DNA of 47,132 nucleotides from CAIUKV01 sp041659105 (GTDB taxonomy: Bacteria; Actinomycetota; Acidimicrobiia; IMCC26256; PALSA-555): positions 1 through 47,132 of the forward strand of contig JBAZYX010000017.1 in assembly GCA_041659105.1 (NCBI GenBank). Reading direction: 5' to 3'. A program made the position numbers and the translations under genes. Below, piece after piece: positions 33,374 through 41,588 of this stretch. The first letter of the stretch is position 1. The number at the start of each line of letters is the position of its first letter. The notes under the pieces are model-generated. The model worked only from the letters and a program-made list of their open reading frames with translations. It ran no database searches and had not been told where the DNA came from.

Positions 33374-33379
33374 CGTTCG

Positions 33380-33691
33380 ATGACAACGCCATATCGCGGC
33401 CCTGCGACGATCGGCGACCTCCACGCAGACGTCGACATCACCAACGTCGATGTCCCGCGATGGGAGGGAACCGTCACGAATCTGCACGGGCGCGGGCGCA
33501 TGCCTCCAGAGACGGTTGTGACGCTGCTCGATCAGCCTCGCCCGGGCTGGAAGGCGCGGGCGCAAGCGTCCAAGGGTGCGGACGGTGTGCTGCACCTCGA
33601 CGGCATCGGCGACTTCCGGGGTCCCGAAGGCCGGGTCGTCGAGTCCGCGAGGCGAGCACGTTGGGTCCCGAAGCTGCCGCGAGGAACCTGA
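33380..33691 (+). CDS. Small hypothetical protein, beta-rich (DUF4873-like)
   Basis: ATG at 33380 gives 103 residues (MTTPYRGPATIGDLHADVDI). The sequence alternates short beta strands with turns (ITNVDVPRWEGTVTNLHGRG, VLHLDGIGDFRGPEG), resembling the small DUF4873-like proteins found beside actinobacterial monooxygenases. I cannot be sure of the family. It has no membrane segment or signal peptide. Its base composition is slightly less GC-rich than its neighbours. A -10 box 6 nt upstream supports the start. It precedes the SDR gene at 33772 by 80 nt. Confidence 0.7.
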   Translation: MTTPYRGPATIGDLHADVDITNVDVPRWEGTVTNLHGRGRMPPETVVTLLDQPRPGWKARAQASKGADGVLHLDGIGDFRGPEGRVVESARRARWVPKLPRGT

Positions 33692-33758
33692 TGGCCGACG
33701 CCGCGTAGCGGCGCCGGACTCCCGGTCTTGCGACCTGCCGAGTGGGGTTGTCCGCGCA

Positions 33759-33764
33759 TACAGT
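33759..33764 (+). promoter_or_regulatory. -10 box TACAGT, probable leaderless start
   Basis: TACAGT ends 7 nt before the GTG at 33772 and decides this start over an in-frame upstream codon at 33742. Confidence 0.5.
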
Positions 33765-33771
33765 CCGCGCC

Positions 33772-34566
33772 GTGGACCTGGACCTTCAGGAACGGGTCGC
33801 CGTGGTCACCGGCGGCAGTCAGGGCATCGGCCGCGAGATCGCGCTCCTCCTCGCGGGCGAAGGCGCCGACCTCGTGATCGCCGCCCGGCGCACCGAGGTG
33901 CTCGAGCGCACCGCGACCGAGCTACGCGACCTCGGCCGCCGGGTGGTCGCGGTCACCGCCGACGTCGCGACTCCCGACGGCCCCGCGGCGATCGCCGACG
34001 CGGCGCTGGCAGCCTTCGGGCGCGTCGACATCGTGATCAACAATGCGGGGAAAGGCCACAACAAGGCACTCGACGAGCTGACCGACGAGGACTGGTACGC
34101 GAGCATCGACCTGAACCTCATGAGCGCGGTGCGCATGTGCCGCGCGCTGGTCCCCCAGATGCGCGACCGCGGGTGGGGTCGCGTCGTCAACATCTCGACA
34201 CGCGTCGCGCTCGAGCCCGACCCGTACTTCGCTGCGTACGCCGCGGCCAAGGCCGGGCTCATCAACTACTCGAAGAACCTCGCCAATGCCTTCTCGTCCG
34301 ACGGGGTGCTCACCAACTGCATCGTGCCGGGACTGATCCGTAGCGAAGCCATCGACCAGGCCGCGCAGAAGTCGGCCGCCGAGACCGGGCTCAGCGTCGA
34401 CGAGGTGATGGCCCGAACCTTGCAGAGGAGACCGATTCCCGCGGGGCGCCTCGGCGAGCCGTCTGACGTCGCCGGACTCGCCGCCCTGCTGTGCTCCGAG
34501 CGGGGGTCGTGGATCACTGGCGGGTGCTTCACGGTCGACGGCGGCATCGTCCGCTCCGACCGCTAG
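33772..34566 (+). CDS. Short-chain dehydrogenase/reductase
   Basis: From GTG at 33772 (VDLDLQERVAVVTGGSQGIG) the protein has 264 residues. It is a classical SDR: TGGSQGIGREIALLL, Arg in IAARRTEVLER (suggesting NADP preference), VINNAGKGHN, the catalytic Ser in VNISTRVAL and YAAAKAGLINYSKNLA. The C-terminus SERGSWITGGCFTVDGG is typical. It starts a rightward set: SDR, acyl-CoA dehydrogenase pair and ligases, with gaps of 24, 14 and 6 nt up to 38185. It may oxidise a hydroxyl group on the substrate degraded by that set. The substrate is unknown. Confidence 0.9.
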   Translation: MDLDLQERVAVVTGGSQGIGREIALLLAGEGADLVIAARRTEVLERTATELRDLGRRVVAVTADVATPDGPAAIADAALAAFGRVDIVINNAGKGHNKALDELTDEDWYASIDLNLMSAVRMCRALVPQMRDRGWGRVVNISTRVALEPDPYFAAYAAAKAGLINYSKNLANAFSSDGVLTNCIVPGLIRSEAIDQAAQKSAAETGLSVDEVMARTLQRRPIPAGRLGEPSDVAGLAALLCSERGSWITGGCFTVDGGIVRSDR

Positions 34567-34590
34567 GGCTGCGAGATCTCGGAGCGGGCG

Positions 34591-35757
34591 ATGGACTTCG
34601 CGTTCACTCCCGAAGAGGATGCCTTCCGCAGCGAGCTGCGCGCGTTCCTCGCGCAGGAGCTTCCGGCCTGGTGGCGCGGCATGTTCGTGGACGACGACCG
34701 GGTGATGCCGCTCACGCGCGAGATCTGCGCCAAGCTCGCCGAACGCGGCTGGCTCACGATGGCCTGGCCCGAGGAGCACGGCGGCCAGGGGGCGAGCACC
34801 TGGATGCAAACCGTCCTGCGCGAGGAGATGTGGGCCCACGAAGAACCGCGCGGTCCCCAATACATGAACCTCAACTACATCGGGCCCCTGCTCATGCGCT
34901 TCGGCACGCCCGACCAACGCGCGCAGCTCCTCCCGCTCATGGCGGCCGGCAAGGTGATCTTCACCCAGCTGTTCTCCGAACCCGACGCCGGCTCCGATCT
35001 CGCATCGCTCCACACGAGAGCGCGTGACGAGGGCGACCACTTCGTCGTGAACGGCCAGAAGATCTGGTCGAGCTACGCCGACGCGCCCGCCGACTGGGGC
35101 CTGCTGCTTGCCCGCACCGATCCCGACGCCCCGAAGCACGCGGGGATCAGCGTCTTCCTGCTCGACATGACGACGCCGGGTGTGACCGTGCGTCCCATTC
35201 CCACGATGGCTGGGCCCCACGAGTTCAACGAGGTGTTCCTCGATGATGTGGTGGTGCCACGCGCCCAGCTGCTCGGCGTGCAGAACCAGGGCTGGGACGT
35301 CATCACCACTGGGCTCACCTTCGAACGCACCGGAATCGCGCGCTACGCGCGCGCCGCAGCGGTGCTCGAGCTGGGCGTGGCCTACGCCAACGAGACCGGC
35401 CGTTCACGCGACCCCGACGTGCGGCGCCTGCTCGCCGACCTGGCCGCGCGCATCGAGGCGGCGCGCCTCTGCAGCTATCGGGCGATATCGATCCAAGCCC
35501 GGGGCGAGGTTCCCACGGTCGAGGCGTCGATCGCACGGATGCACAACACCGTGGTGGAGCAGCTCGCCGGCAACGTGGTGATGGAGGTCATCGGCCCCGC
35601 TGCGCAGCTGCGGGCCGCCGATCCCGATGCCCCCTTCGGTGGTGAGGCCACCCGCCATTGGCTGCGCAACATCCCGACCACCGTGGCGGCGGGCACCCTC
35701 GAGGTGCAGAAGAACATCGTCGCCCAACGCGGCCTCGGCCTCCCGCGGCCGGGCTGA
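34591..35757 (+). CDS. Acyl-CoA dehydrogenase, large partner of a heteromeric pair
   Basis: A 388-residue protein (MDFAFTPEEDAFRSELRAFL). It has the FAD-binding segment IFTQLFSEPDAGSDLASLH, VVNGQKIWSSYADAPADWGLLLARTDP, and the end AAGTLEVQKNIVAQRGLGLP. It is immediately followed by a shorter, divergent acyl-CoA dehydrogenase (35772). Such back-to-back long/short pairs in actinobacteria form alpha2beta2 enzymes (FadE26-FadE27 and FadE28-FadE29 of mycobacteria are the studied cases) that act on bulky steroid- or isoprenoid-type acyl-CoAs. The ribosome-binding region is ggagcggg, 4-11 nt before the ATG at 34591. Confidence 0.92.
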   Translation: MDFAFTPEEDAFRSELRAFLAQELPAWWRGMFVDDDRVMPLTREICAKLAERGWLTMAWPEEHGGQGASTWMQTVLREEMWAHEEPRGPQYMNLNYIGPLLMRFGTPDQRAQLLPLMAAGKVIFTQLFSEPDAGSDLASLHTRARDEGDHFVVNGQKIWSSYADAPADWGLLLARTDPDAPKHAGISVFLLDMTTPGVTVRPIPTMAGPHEFNEVFLDDVVVPRAQLLGVQNQGWDVITTGLTFERTGIARYARAAAVLELGVAYANETGRSRDPDVRRLLADLAARIEAARLCSYRAISIQARGEVPTVEASIARMHNTVVEQLAGNVVMEVIGPAAQLRAADPDAPFGGEATRHWLRNIPTTVAAGTLEVQKNIVAQRGLGLPRPG

Positions 35758-35771
35758 ACGGGCGCGACCGG

Positions 35772-36770
35772 ATGGATCTCTCCCCCACGCCCGAGCAGGA
35801 GCTTCTCGTCGACACGGCGAGTGACTTCGTGGCGCGGACGGTCGACGCCCAGGCCGTCCGGGTCCTCGAAGCCGGTGAGCCGGGCTATGACCGCGCCCAA
35901 TGGGCGACGATGGCCGACCTCGGCTGGACCGACCTCGAGCCGCTCGAACTCGCGCTCGTGGCCGACAGGCTCGGCCGAGGCCCGCTCCCTTCTCCCCTCG
36001 TCGTCACCGGCGCGCTGCGTGCCGCGCTCCCCGACCTGGCCGCGGAGCTCGCGCCCGACGCGGTGCTCACCCTGGCCGTACTTGCTCCGGGCGCGCCCCA
36101 CGAGTGGGCCGACCCTGCGGCCGCGGGCGGCGACATGCTCACCGGCACGTTCGTGCTCGTGCCCTACGCCGCGAGCGCCGGTGTGGTGGTCGTGGCGACG
36201 ACGAGCGGTCTCGTCGCGATCGACCCCGCCGGGCCCGGCGTCACGCTCACGCGCCACGATGCCATCGGGGGCGATCCCGTGTACCGGCTCGAGTGCACCG
36301 CGGTGGCCTCGCGACCCGTCGCAGGCAGCGTGCCAGTCGCGCTCGACCACCTCGCGGTCGCTTCGCTTGCCTACACAGTCGGCGTCGCCGAGCGTGCGCT
36401 CGCACTCACGGTGCAGCACGCCAAGGACCGCCACCAGTTCGGCCGACCGATCGGCGCGTTCCAGGCGGTTGCGCACCGGTGCGCCGACATGCGAGCCGAG
36501 GTCGACGCGTGCCGGGTGCTCGCCTGTCGCGCCGCATGGGCCCTCGATCGGCGCGACGACCGCGAGTTCGCGGTCGCCTCCGCCCTGGCGTACGCGAACG
36601 ACGCGCTCCGCCGCGTCGCCATGCACGCGCACCAGGTCCACGGCGCGATCGGCTTCTCCACCGAGCACGACCTGCACCTCTTCACTCGTCGCATCAAGGC
36701 GTACGAGCTCACCTACGGCAGCACGGCGTGGCACCAGGACCGCCTCGCCACCGCCATCGGCCTGGTGTGA
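35772..36770 (+). CDS. Acyl-CoA dehydrogenase, small partner of a heteromeric pair
   Basis: ATG at 35772 gives 332 residues (MDLSPTPEQELLVDTASDFVAR), about 50 fewer than a full dehydrogenase. The N-terminal helical part and a degenerate beta domain lack the FAD motif SEPDAGSD. The C-terminal domain is kept: HAKDRHQFGRPIGAFQAVAHRCADM and VHGAIGFSTEHDLHLFTRRIKAYE. It is the beta-type subunit expected to pair with the product of 34591, 14 nt upstream. The two together would make one FAD site per alpha-beta unit. The next gene, a ligase, starts 6 nt downstream. Confidence 0.9.
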   Translation: MDLSPTPEQELLVDTASDFVARTVDAQAVRVLEAGEPGYDRAQWATMADLGWTDLEPLELALVADRLGRGPLPSPLVVTGALRAALPDLAAELAPDAVLTLAVLAPGAPHEWADPAAAGGDMLTGTFVLVPYAASAGVVVVATTSGLVAIDPAGPGVTLTRHDAIGGDPVYRLECTAVASRPVAGSVPVALDHLAVASLAYTVGVAERALALTVQHAKDRHQFGRPIGAFQAVAHRCADMRAEVDACRVLACRAAWALDRRDDREFAVASALAYANDALRRVAMHAHQVHGAIGFSTEHDLHLFTRRIKAYELTYGSTAWHQDRLATAIGLV

Positions 36771-36776
36771 CCCGCG

Positions 36777-38185
36777 ATGACGACCTTCGCCACGATCCTG
36801 GCCGCCCACGCCCAACGGCAACCGACCAAGCTCGCGGTGGTCGCGGGCCACACCCGGCTCACCTACTCCGAGCTCGACGCCCGGGTGGCCCGCGTCGCGA
36901 CCCGGCTCGGGCGGACGGGTGTGGGCACCGGCGACGTGGTGTCGTCACAGCTCGCCAACTGCGCCGAAGCACTCGTGCTCGCACTCGCGGTCGACCGGCT
37001 CGGCGCGGTGCACAACCCGATCGCGACCATCGCCGGCCCACGCGAGATCGATTTCGTGCTCAGCCAGGCCGCCAGCCGCGTGTTCATCGACGCGACCAGC
37101 CACGAGCTCCTCCGCTTCGACGAGGCCGACGACCTGGCACCCATCGCTCCGCCTGCGCCGCGCGACGTGCCTCGGTTCCTCGTCTACACCTCCGGTTCGA
37201 CGGCCGAGCCCAAGGGTGCGCTGCATTCCGACGCCACCCTGCTCGTCGAGTGCGCCGCGCAGTCCGCGTACCACGGCCTGCGCGACGACGAGGTGTCGTG
37301 ATGCCGTCGCCCGTCGCTCACGTCTCGGGGCTCATCTACGGCGTGCTGCTGCCCGTGTACCTCGGCGCCACCAGCGTGCTGCTCGCCCGCTGGGACCCGA
37401 CCGAGTTCCTCGCCGCGATCGAGCGCGAGCGGGGCACGTTCTCGGGCGGTGCCACGCCGTTCCTCCAGGGGGCCACCGACCATCCCGACCTCGAGCGCTT
37501 CGACCTGTCGTCGTTCCGGCTGTTCCCCTGCGGGGGCGCCGACGTGCCCCCTGACCTGATCCGGCGCGCTCAGCAACGCCTCGGGGTGCGCACCGGCCGC
37601 GGCTACGGCTCCACCGAGTTCCCGAGCATCACGTCGTCGGCCGGGCCCGGCGAACCCGACGACAAGCGGGCCGAGACCGACGGCCGCCCAGTCGGCGAGA
37701 ACCGGATCCGCCTCGCCGATGGCGAGGTCGAGGCGATCGGCCCGGAGCTGTTCCTCGGCTACCTCGACGGCGCGCTCGACGCCGACGCCTTCACCGCCGA
37801 CGGCTGGCTGCGCACCGGCGACCTCGCCACGATCGACGCCGACGGATACCTCACCATCACCGGGCGCGCCAAGGACGTCGTGATCCGCCACGGCGAGAAG
37901 ATCCCGGCCAAGGAAGTGGAGACAGTTCTCGCGCAGCACCCGTCGGTGGCCCAGGTTGCGATCGTCGCGCTGCCCGACCCGCGCACCGGCGAACGGGCCT
38001 GCGCGTGCATCGTCATCGCTCCCGACTCGACGGTGCCGACCCTCGCCGAGCTTGCCGAGTTCTGCACTGCACGTGGGTTGGCCAAGCGCCGGCTCCCCGA
38101 GCAGATCGAGATCGTCGACGCGCTCCCCCAGCGCCCGGGTGGCAAGGTCGACAAGCGCGCGTTGCGGGAGCACGTCCAAGGGTAG
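36777..38185 (+). pseudogene. Acyl-CoA ligase split at a one-base frameshift
   Basis: The first part (36777-37301, 174 residues) has LTYSELDARVARVATRLG and the P-loop FLVYTSGSTAEPKGALHSD, then stops at TGA just after GLRDDEVS. The rest continues from an ATG that overlaps that stop (TGATG, 37301-38185, 294 residues): MPSPVAHVSGLIYG, GRGYGSTEFPSITSS, GWLRTGDLATIDADGYLTITGR and PQRPGGKVDKRALRE. Adding one T near 37296 would give the expected DDEVFVMPSPVAHVSG. Together the parts make a normal ligase of about 469 residues. It is either frameshifted, or a true two-part enzyme translated by stop-start coupling. Confidence 0.8.
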
Positions 38186-38273
38186 GAAGGGGCCGTCATC
38201 GCCTCTTCCCGACGATCCCCCGCCGATCCCGGGCTGGCGACTGCCTCCGGAGCATCGGTGCCGTCCGACGGCC

Positions 38274-38279
38274 TACGGT
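38274..38279 (+). promoter_or_regulatory. -10 box TACGGT, probable leaderless start
   Basis: TACGGT ends 6 nt before the GTG at 38286. It decides the start of the ligase gene, whose open frame extends further upstream. Confidence 0.5.
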
Positions 38280-38285
38280 GGCCGA

Positions 38286-39824
38286 GTGCTCGAACTCGAT
38301 CATCTCTGGGATCTCGTCCGCGAACGAGCCGCGACCACACCCGATCGTGTCCTCACGATCGACGAAGAGCGACGCCGGTTGACCTTCGCCGAATATCGAG
38401 ATGCGTGCGAACGCGTCGCGGCAGGGCTGGCCGCACGGGGCGTCGGGGAGGGCTCGCACGTGTCGTGGCAGCTCCCGAGCTGGGTCGAGTCACTGGTTCT
38501 CATCGGCGCGCTCGCTCGTCTCGGCGCGGTCCAGAACCCGATGCTGCCCATCTATCGCGAGCGCGAGATGCGCTTCATCACCCGCCAGTTCGCCCCGACG
38601 GTCTTCGTCGTGCCCTCGGCGTGGCGCGGGTACGAATACGCATCGATCGCACGCACGCTGGCGGCCGCGCAGCCCGACATGAAGGTCTTGGTGTGCGACC
38701 GCGGTACCGGGCTCCCCGAAGGCGACCCCACCACGCTCCCACCCTTCGTCGCACCATCGCCCGGCACGACGCGCTGGGTCTTCTACACGTCCGGCACCAC
38801 CGCCGACCCCAAGGGCGCCCGCCACACCGACGCCAGTGTCATCGCGGCTGCCCGCGGCGCGATCGAGTGCCTCGAGATGCGCGACGACGACGTGGCCGCG
38901 GTGGTGTTCCCCATCACCCACGTCGGGGGCGTCCTCTCGCTGATCGAGAGCCTGGCCACCGGTTCGGGCACCGTGCTCATCGAAGCCTTCGACCCCACGA
39001 CATCGATACCGGTCCTCGCACGCGAAGGCGTGTCCCTCGTCGGGGCCGGGACCCCGTTCTTCCTCGCGTACCTCGCCGTGCAACGAACCGATCCCGACAC
39101 GGCCCTCTTTCCTCGCGCAAGACTCTTCCCCGGTGGTGGGATGCCCAAACCACCAGAGCTCTTCTACGAAGTGAAGCGCGAGCTGGGCGGGGCGGGAATC
39201 GTCTCCGGCTACGGCATGACCGAATGCCCTGTGTTCTGCATGAACCGCCTCCACGATCCCGACGACAAGCTCGCCACGACCGAAGGGCGTCCGGTGCGCG
39301 GAGCGACCCTGAAGATCGCCCCGCTCGATGGCTCGGTCGCCGCACCGGGCAAGGAAGGCGAGCTCCTCGTCAAGGGTCCGATGCTCTTCCAGGGCTACCT
39401 CGACGCTGCACTCGACGCCGACGCCTTCGACCCCGACGGATTCCTGCACACCGGGGACCTCGGGATCCAAGACGCCGACGGCTGCATCGTCATCACCGGC
39501 CGAGTCAAGGACATCATCATCCGCAAGGGCGAGAACATCAGCGCCCAGGAGGTCGAGAACCACCTCTACACCCACCCCAAGGTGGGCGACGTCGCGGTGA
39601 TCGGCCTCCCCGATCCCGCAAGCGGGGAGCGGGTGTGCGCCGTGGTCGTCAACGCCGACCGGTCCGAACCACTCACCTTCGCGGAGATGATCGAGCACCT
39701 GCGTGCCGAAGGCCTCATGACCCAGAAGCTGCCCGAGCAGCTCGAGCTCGTCGCCGAGCTACCCCGAAACCCCACCGGAAAGGTGCTCAAGCACGAGCTT
39801 CGGGTCCGCTTCGGTGGTCCGTGA
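38286..39824 (+). CDS. AMP-dependent acyl-CoA ligase
   Basis: GTG at 38286 (VLELDHLWDLVRERAATTPDRV) gives 512 residues. Motifs are WVFYTSGTTADPKGARHTD, VSGYGMTECPVFCMN, GFLHTGDLGIQDADGCIVITGR, KDIIIRKGENISAQEVENHLY and the catalytic Lys in RNPTGKVLKHEL. It activates a carboxylic acid as its CoA ester. It is similar in overall plan to the broken ligase just upstream and might cover for it. It is separated from that gene by 100 nt and has its own -10 box. The substrate is unknown; its place beside an acyl-CoA dehydrogenase pair suggests a bulky acid. Confidence 0.9.
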   Translation: MLELDHLWDLVRERAATTPDRVLTIDEERRRLTFAEYRDACERVAAGLAARGVGEGSHVSWQLPSWVESLVLIGALARLGAVQNPMLPIYREREMRFITRQFAPTVFVVPSAWRGYEYASIARTLAAAQPDMKVLVCDRGTGLPEGDPTTLPPFVAPSPGTTRWVFYTSGTTADPKGARHTDASVIAAARGAIECLEMRDDDVAAVVFPITHVGGVLSLIESLATGSGTVLIEAFDPTTSIPVLAREGVSLVGAGTPFFLAYLAVQRTDPDTALFPRARLFPGGGMPKPPELFYEVKRELGGAGIVSGYGMTECPVFCMNRLHDPDDKLATTEGRPVRGATLKIAPLDGSVAAPGKEGELLVKGPMLFQGYLDAALDADAFDPDGFLHTGDLGIQDADGCIVITGRVKDIIIRKGENISAQEVENHLYTHPKVGDVAVIGLPDPASGERVCAVVVNADRSEPLTFAEMIEHLRAEGLMTQKLPEQLELVAELPRNPTGKVLKHELRVRFGGP

Positions 39825-39887
39825 ACCGGACGTTCCGCGTCGAGACGGAGCCCCGTGCCCGGTACGTCCAGCACGCGCGGGTTGTCA

Positions 39888-39916
39888 TTGATCGACGGGA
39901 AGCGGCGGCCTAGGGT
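39888..39916 (+). promoter_or_regulatory. Promoter TTGATC-17-TAGGGT
   Basis: TTGATC at 39888-39893 and TAGGGT at 39911-39916 are 17 nt apart, the ideal spacing. The transcript would have a leader of about 20 nt with gaggag before the GTG at 39943. Confidence 0.6.
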
Positions 39917-39942
39917 GAGCAGTCTCCAAGAGGAGTGCGATC

Positions 39943-40227
39943 GTGGATGCGGACGACGAACTTCGAAAGCACGCCCGAAAGCGGCTCGAGAAGCGGCGCG
40001 ACTTCACCGCTCATCTGGTCACCTATGTCGTCGTCAACGCGATGCTGATCGGAATCTGGGCGATCAGCGGCGCGGGATACTTCTGGCCGGCGTGGGTGCT
40101 GCTCGGCTGGGGCGTCGGATTGACGTTGAACGCGTGGGACGTGTACTTCCGTCATCCGATCACCGAGGCCGACATCCAACGAGAGATCGAGCGGGGCCGG
40201 GGTCCAACGGATACCTCCGGGCTCTGA
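39943..40227 (+). CDS. 2TM-domain small membrane protein
   Basis: A 94-residue protein from GTG at 39943. A basic N-terminus (LRKHARKRLEKRRDF) is followed by two membrane helices, about 23-43 (AHLVTYVVVNAMLIGIWAIS) and 46-65 (YFWPAWVLLGWGVGLTLNAW), and a charged C-terminus. This is the arrangement of the widespread 2TM domain (PF13239-like) of unknown function, which also occurs fused to histidine kinases. It has its own promoter. It opens a patch (39943-42800) where several genes are truncated or damaged. Confidence 0.8.
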   Translation: MDADDELRKHARKRLEKRRDFTAHLVTYVVVNAMLIGIWAISGAGYFWPAWVLLGWGVGLTLNAWDVYFRHPITEADIQREIERGRGPTDTSGL

Positions 40228-40244
40228 CCGCCCGCCGGACCGAC

Positions 40245-40550
40245 ATGCGGGTGTTGACGGTCTACGCGCATCAGAATCCGCGGTCGTTCTGTCATGGTGT
40301 CCTCGAACAGTTCACCGCAGGGCTCACGGATGGCGGACACACCAGCGAGGTGGTGGATCTCTACGCAATCGCATTCGATCCGGTGTTCCGCGATCGGGAT
40401 GTGGCGAGCTACACGGCCGGCGACATCCCCGCGGACGTGCTGGAGCTCATGGACCTGAGGCAACAGGTCTTGGACTCGTGCCGCGGACCGCGGCAACGCT
40501 TCTTGGCGTCGCGGGCGATGCGCGCCAAGTCGGATTCGGAGATCGCGCTG
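40245..40550 (+). pseudogene. Truncated NAD(P)H:quinone oxidoreductase-type flavodoxin-fold gene
   Basis: ATG at 40245 opens MRVLTVYAHQNPRSFCHGVLEQF and keeps family-like sequence (EVVDLYAIAFDPVFRDRDVASY and LELMDLRQQVLDSCRGPRQRF) for about 95-100 residues, matching the N-terminal third of YwrO/MdaB/NQO-type flavodoxin-fold oxidoreductases. After SRAMRAKSDSEIALE the similarity stops; the frame runs on to 40775 with unrelated sequence. The middle and C-terminal parts, including the rest of the FMN/FAD site, are missing. The remaining 40551-40804 shows only a 43-codon charged ORF from ATG 40613 that I cannot support as a gene. Confidence 0.7.
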
Positions 40551-40804
40551 GAGTCTGGGCACATCGTCGCGACCGAGTTCATCACGGAGTCACCGACCCT
40601 CGGAATAGCCCGATGCGTCAGCCCGAACGGGTCGAGCCAGAACGCCGCGAAGGAGGGCGGCGGGCACTCCGGGAGCTCGCGCGGCCGGCGGAGCACCTCG
40701 CTTCCGAGCTCGACGACGCGGGAGTGGACCGCTCGGACGGCTGATCTCGTCGGCGCCATGAACGCGAGGTGCTGAAGCCCTGCTGCTGGCGCGCGTCCCC
40801 GAGG

Positions 40805-41410
40805 TCAGACGGGCGCGTGGGTGAACTCGAAGCCCCGACGCCGGAACAGGCGCAGGCACGCGTCGGCGACGTCGCGGTCGTAGCGTGAACCGCGTTCCTC
40901 CTCGAGCTTCGACAGGGCTGTCGGAATGCCGGGCGCCGGCCGATAGGGCCGATGCGAAGACATCGCCTCCACGACATCGGCGACGCCCACGATTCGACCA
41001 CCGAGGCCGATGTCGTCGCCTCGGAGCCCGGACGGATATCCGGAGCCGTCCAGTCGTTCGTGGTGATGCAGCACCATCTCCGCGACCGGCCACGGAAACG
41101 GGATGTTCGCGAGGATCGACGTACCGAGCCCCACGTGGGCTCTGACGACCTCGGTCTCAGCGGAGGTCAGCGGGCGGGCAGCCATCAGCAGCTCGGCGGG
41201 TACGCCGTGCTTGCCGACGTCGTGCACACGCCCCGCAATCCCGACACCGTTGGCCGCGTCGGCATCCAGGCCGAGCTCGACCGCGAGTGCGTACGCGAGC
41301 TCGGCCACGCGCTCCTGGTGCCGTGACGTGTACGCGTCCCGCAGCTCCAGCGTCGCCCCGAGCACCTCGACCGCAACCTGAACTACCTCGCCGAAATCTT
41401 CGGTCCTCAT
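40805..41410 (-). CDS. HD-GYP domain phosphodiesterase
   Basis: From ATG at 41410 (MRTEDFGEVVQVAVEVLG) the protein has 201 residues; a GTG at 41482 would add 24 residues. The HD-GYP signature is complete: SRHQERVAELAYALAVELG, GRVHDVGKHGVP (HD pair), HVGLG, HHHERLDGSGYPSGLRGDDI (GYP) and VGVADVVEAMSSHRPYRP. It would hydrolyse c-di-GMP or a related cyclic dinucleotide using a metal pair. No receiver or sensor domain is attached, so it is a stand-alone enzyme. A ggggg-rich stretch lies upstream. The 178 nt between it and the redoxin gene at 41589 show no gene. Confidence 0.88.
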   Translation of the reverse strand: MRTEDFGEVVQVAVEVLGATLELRDAYTSRHQERVAELAYALAVELGLDADAANGVGIAGRVHDVGKHGVPAELLMAARPLTSAETEVVRAHVGLGTSILANIPFPWPVAEMVLHHHERLDGSGYPSGLRGDDIGLGGRIVGVADVVEAMSSHRPYRPAPGIPTALSKLEEERGSRYDRDVADACLRLFRRRGFEFTHAPV

Positions 41411-41588
41411 CGTCCACCCCCGACCCACGGCGAGCATCGACTCGCGCGACCCGAACCCCGGCGCACCGACCTGCCTGCCCACGTCGCGGTTCGCAGTCCC
41501 GATGCAACCCTACCGGAGAGCAACCGAGCCACACACCGATCGGCCCTGTGCACGTGCGCGCTCCACGACTCTCGCCGGGGAGCAAGGG

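Noticed and set aside
40613..40744. A 43-codon charged ORF after the truncated NQO-type gene
   Set aside because: It has no ribosome-binding site or convincing -10 and no family resemblance. It could be chance or a remnant.
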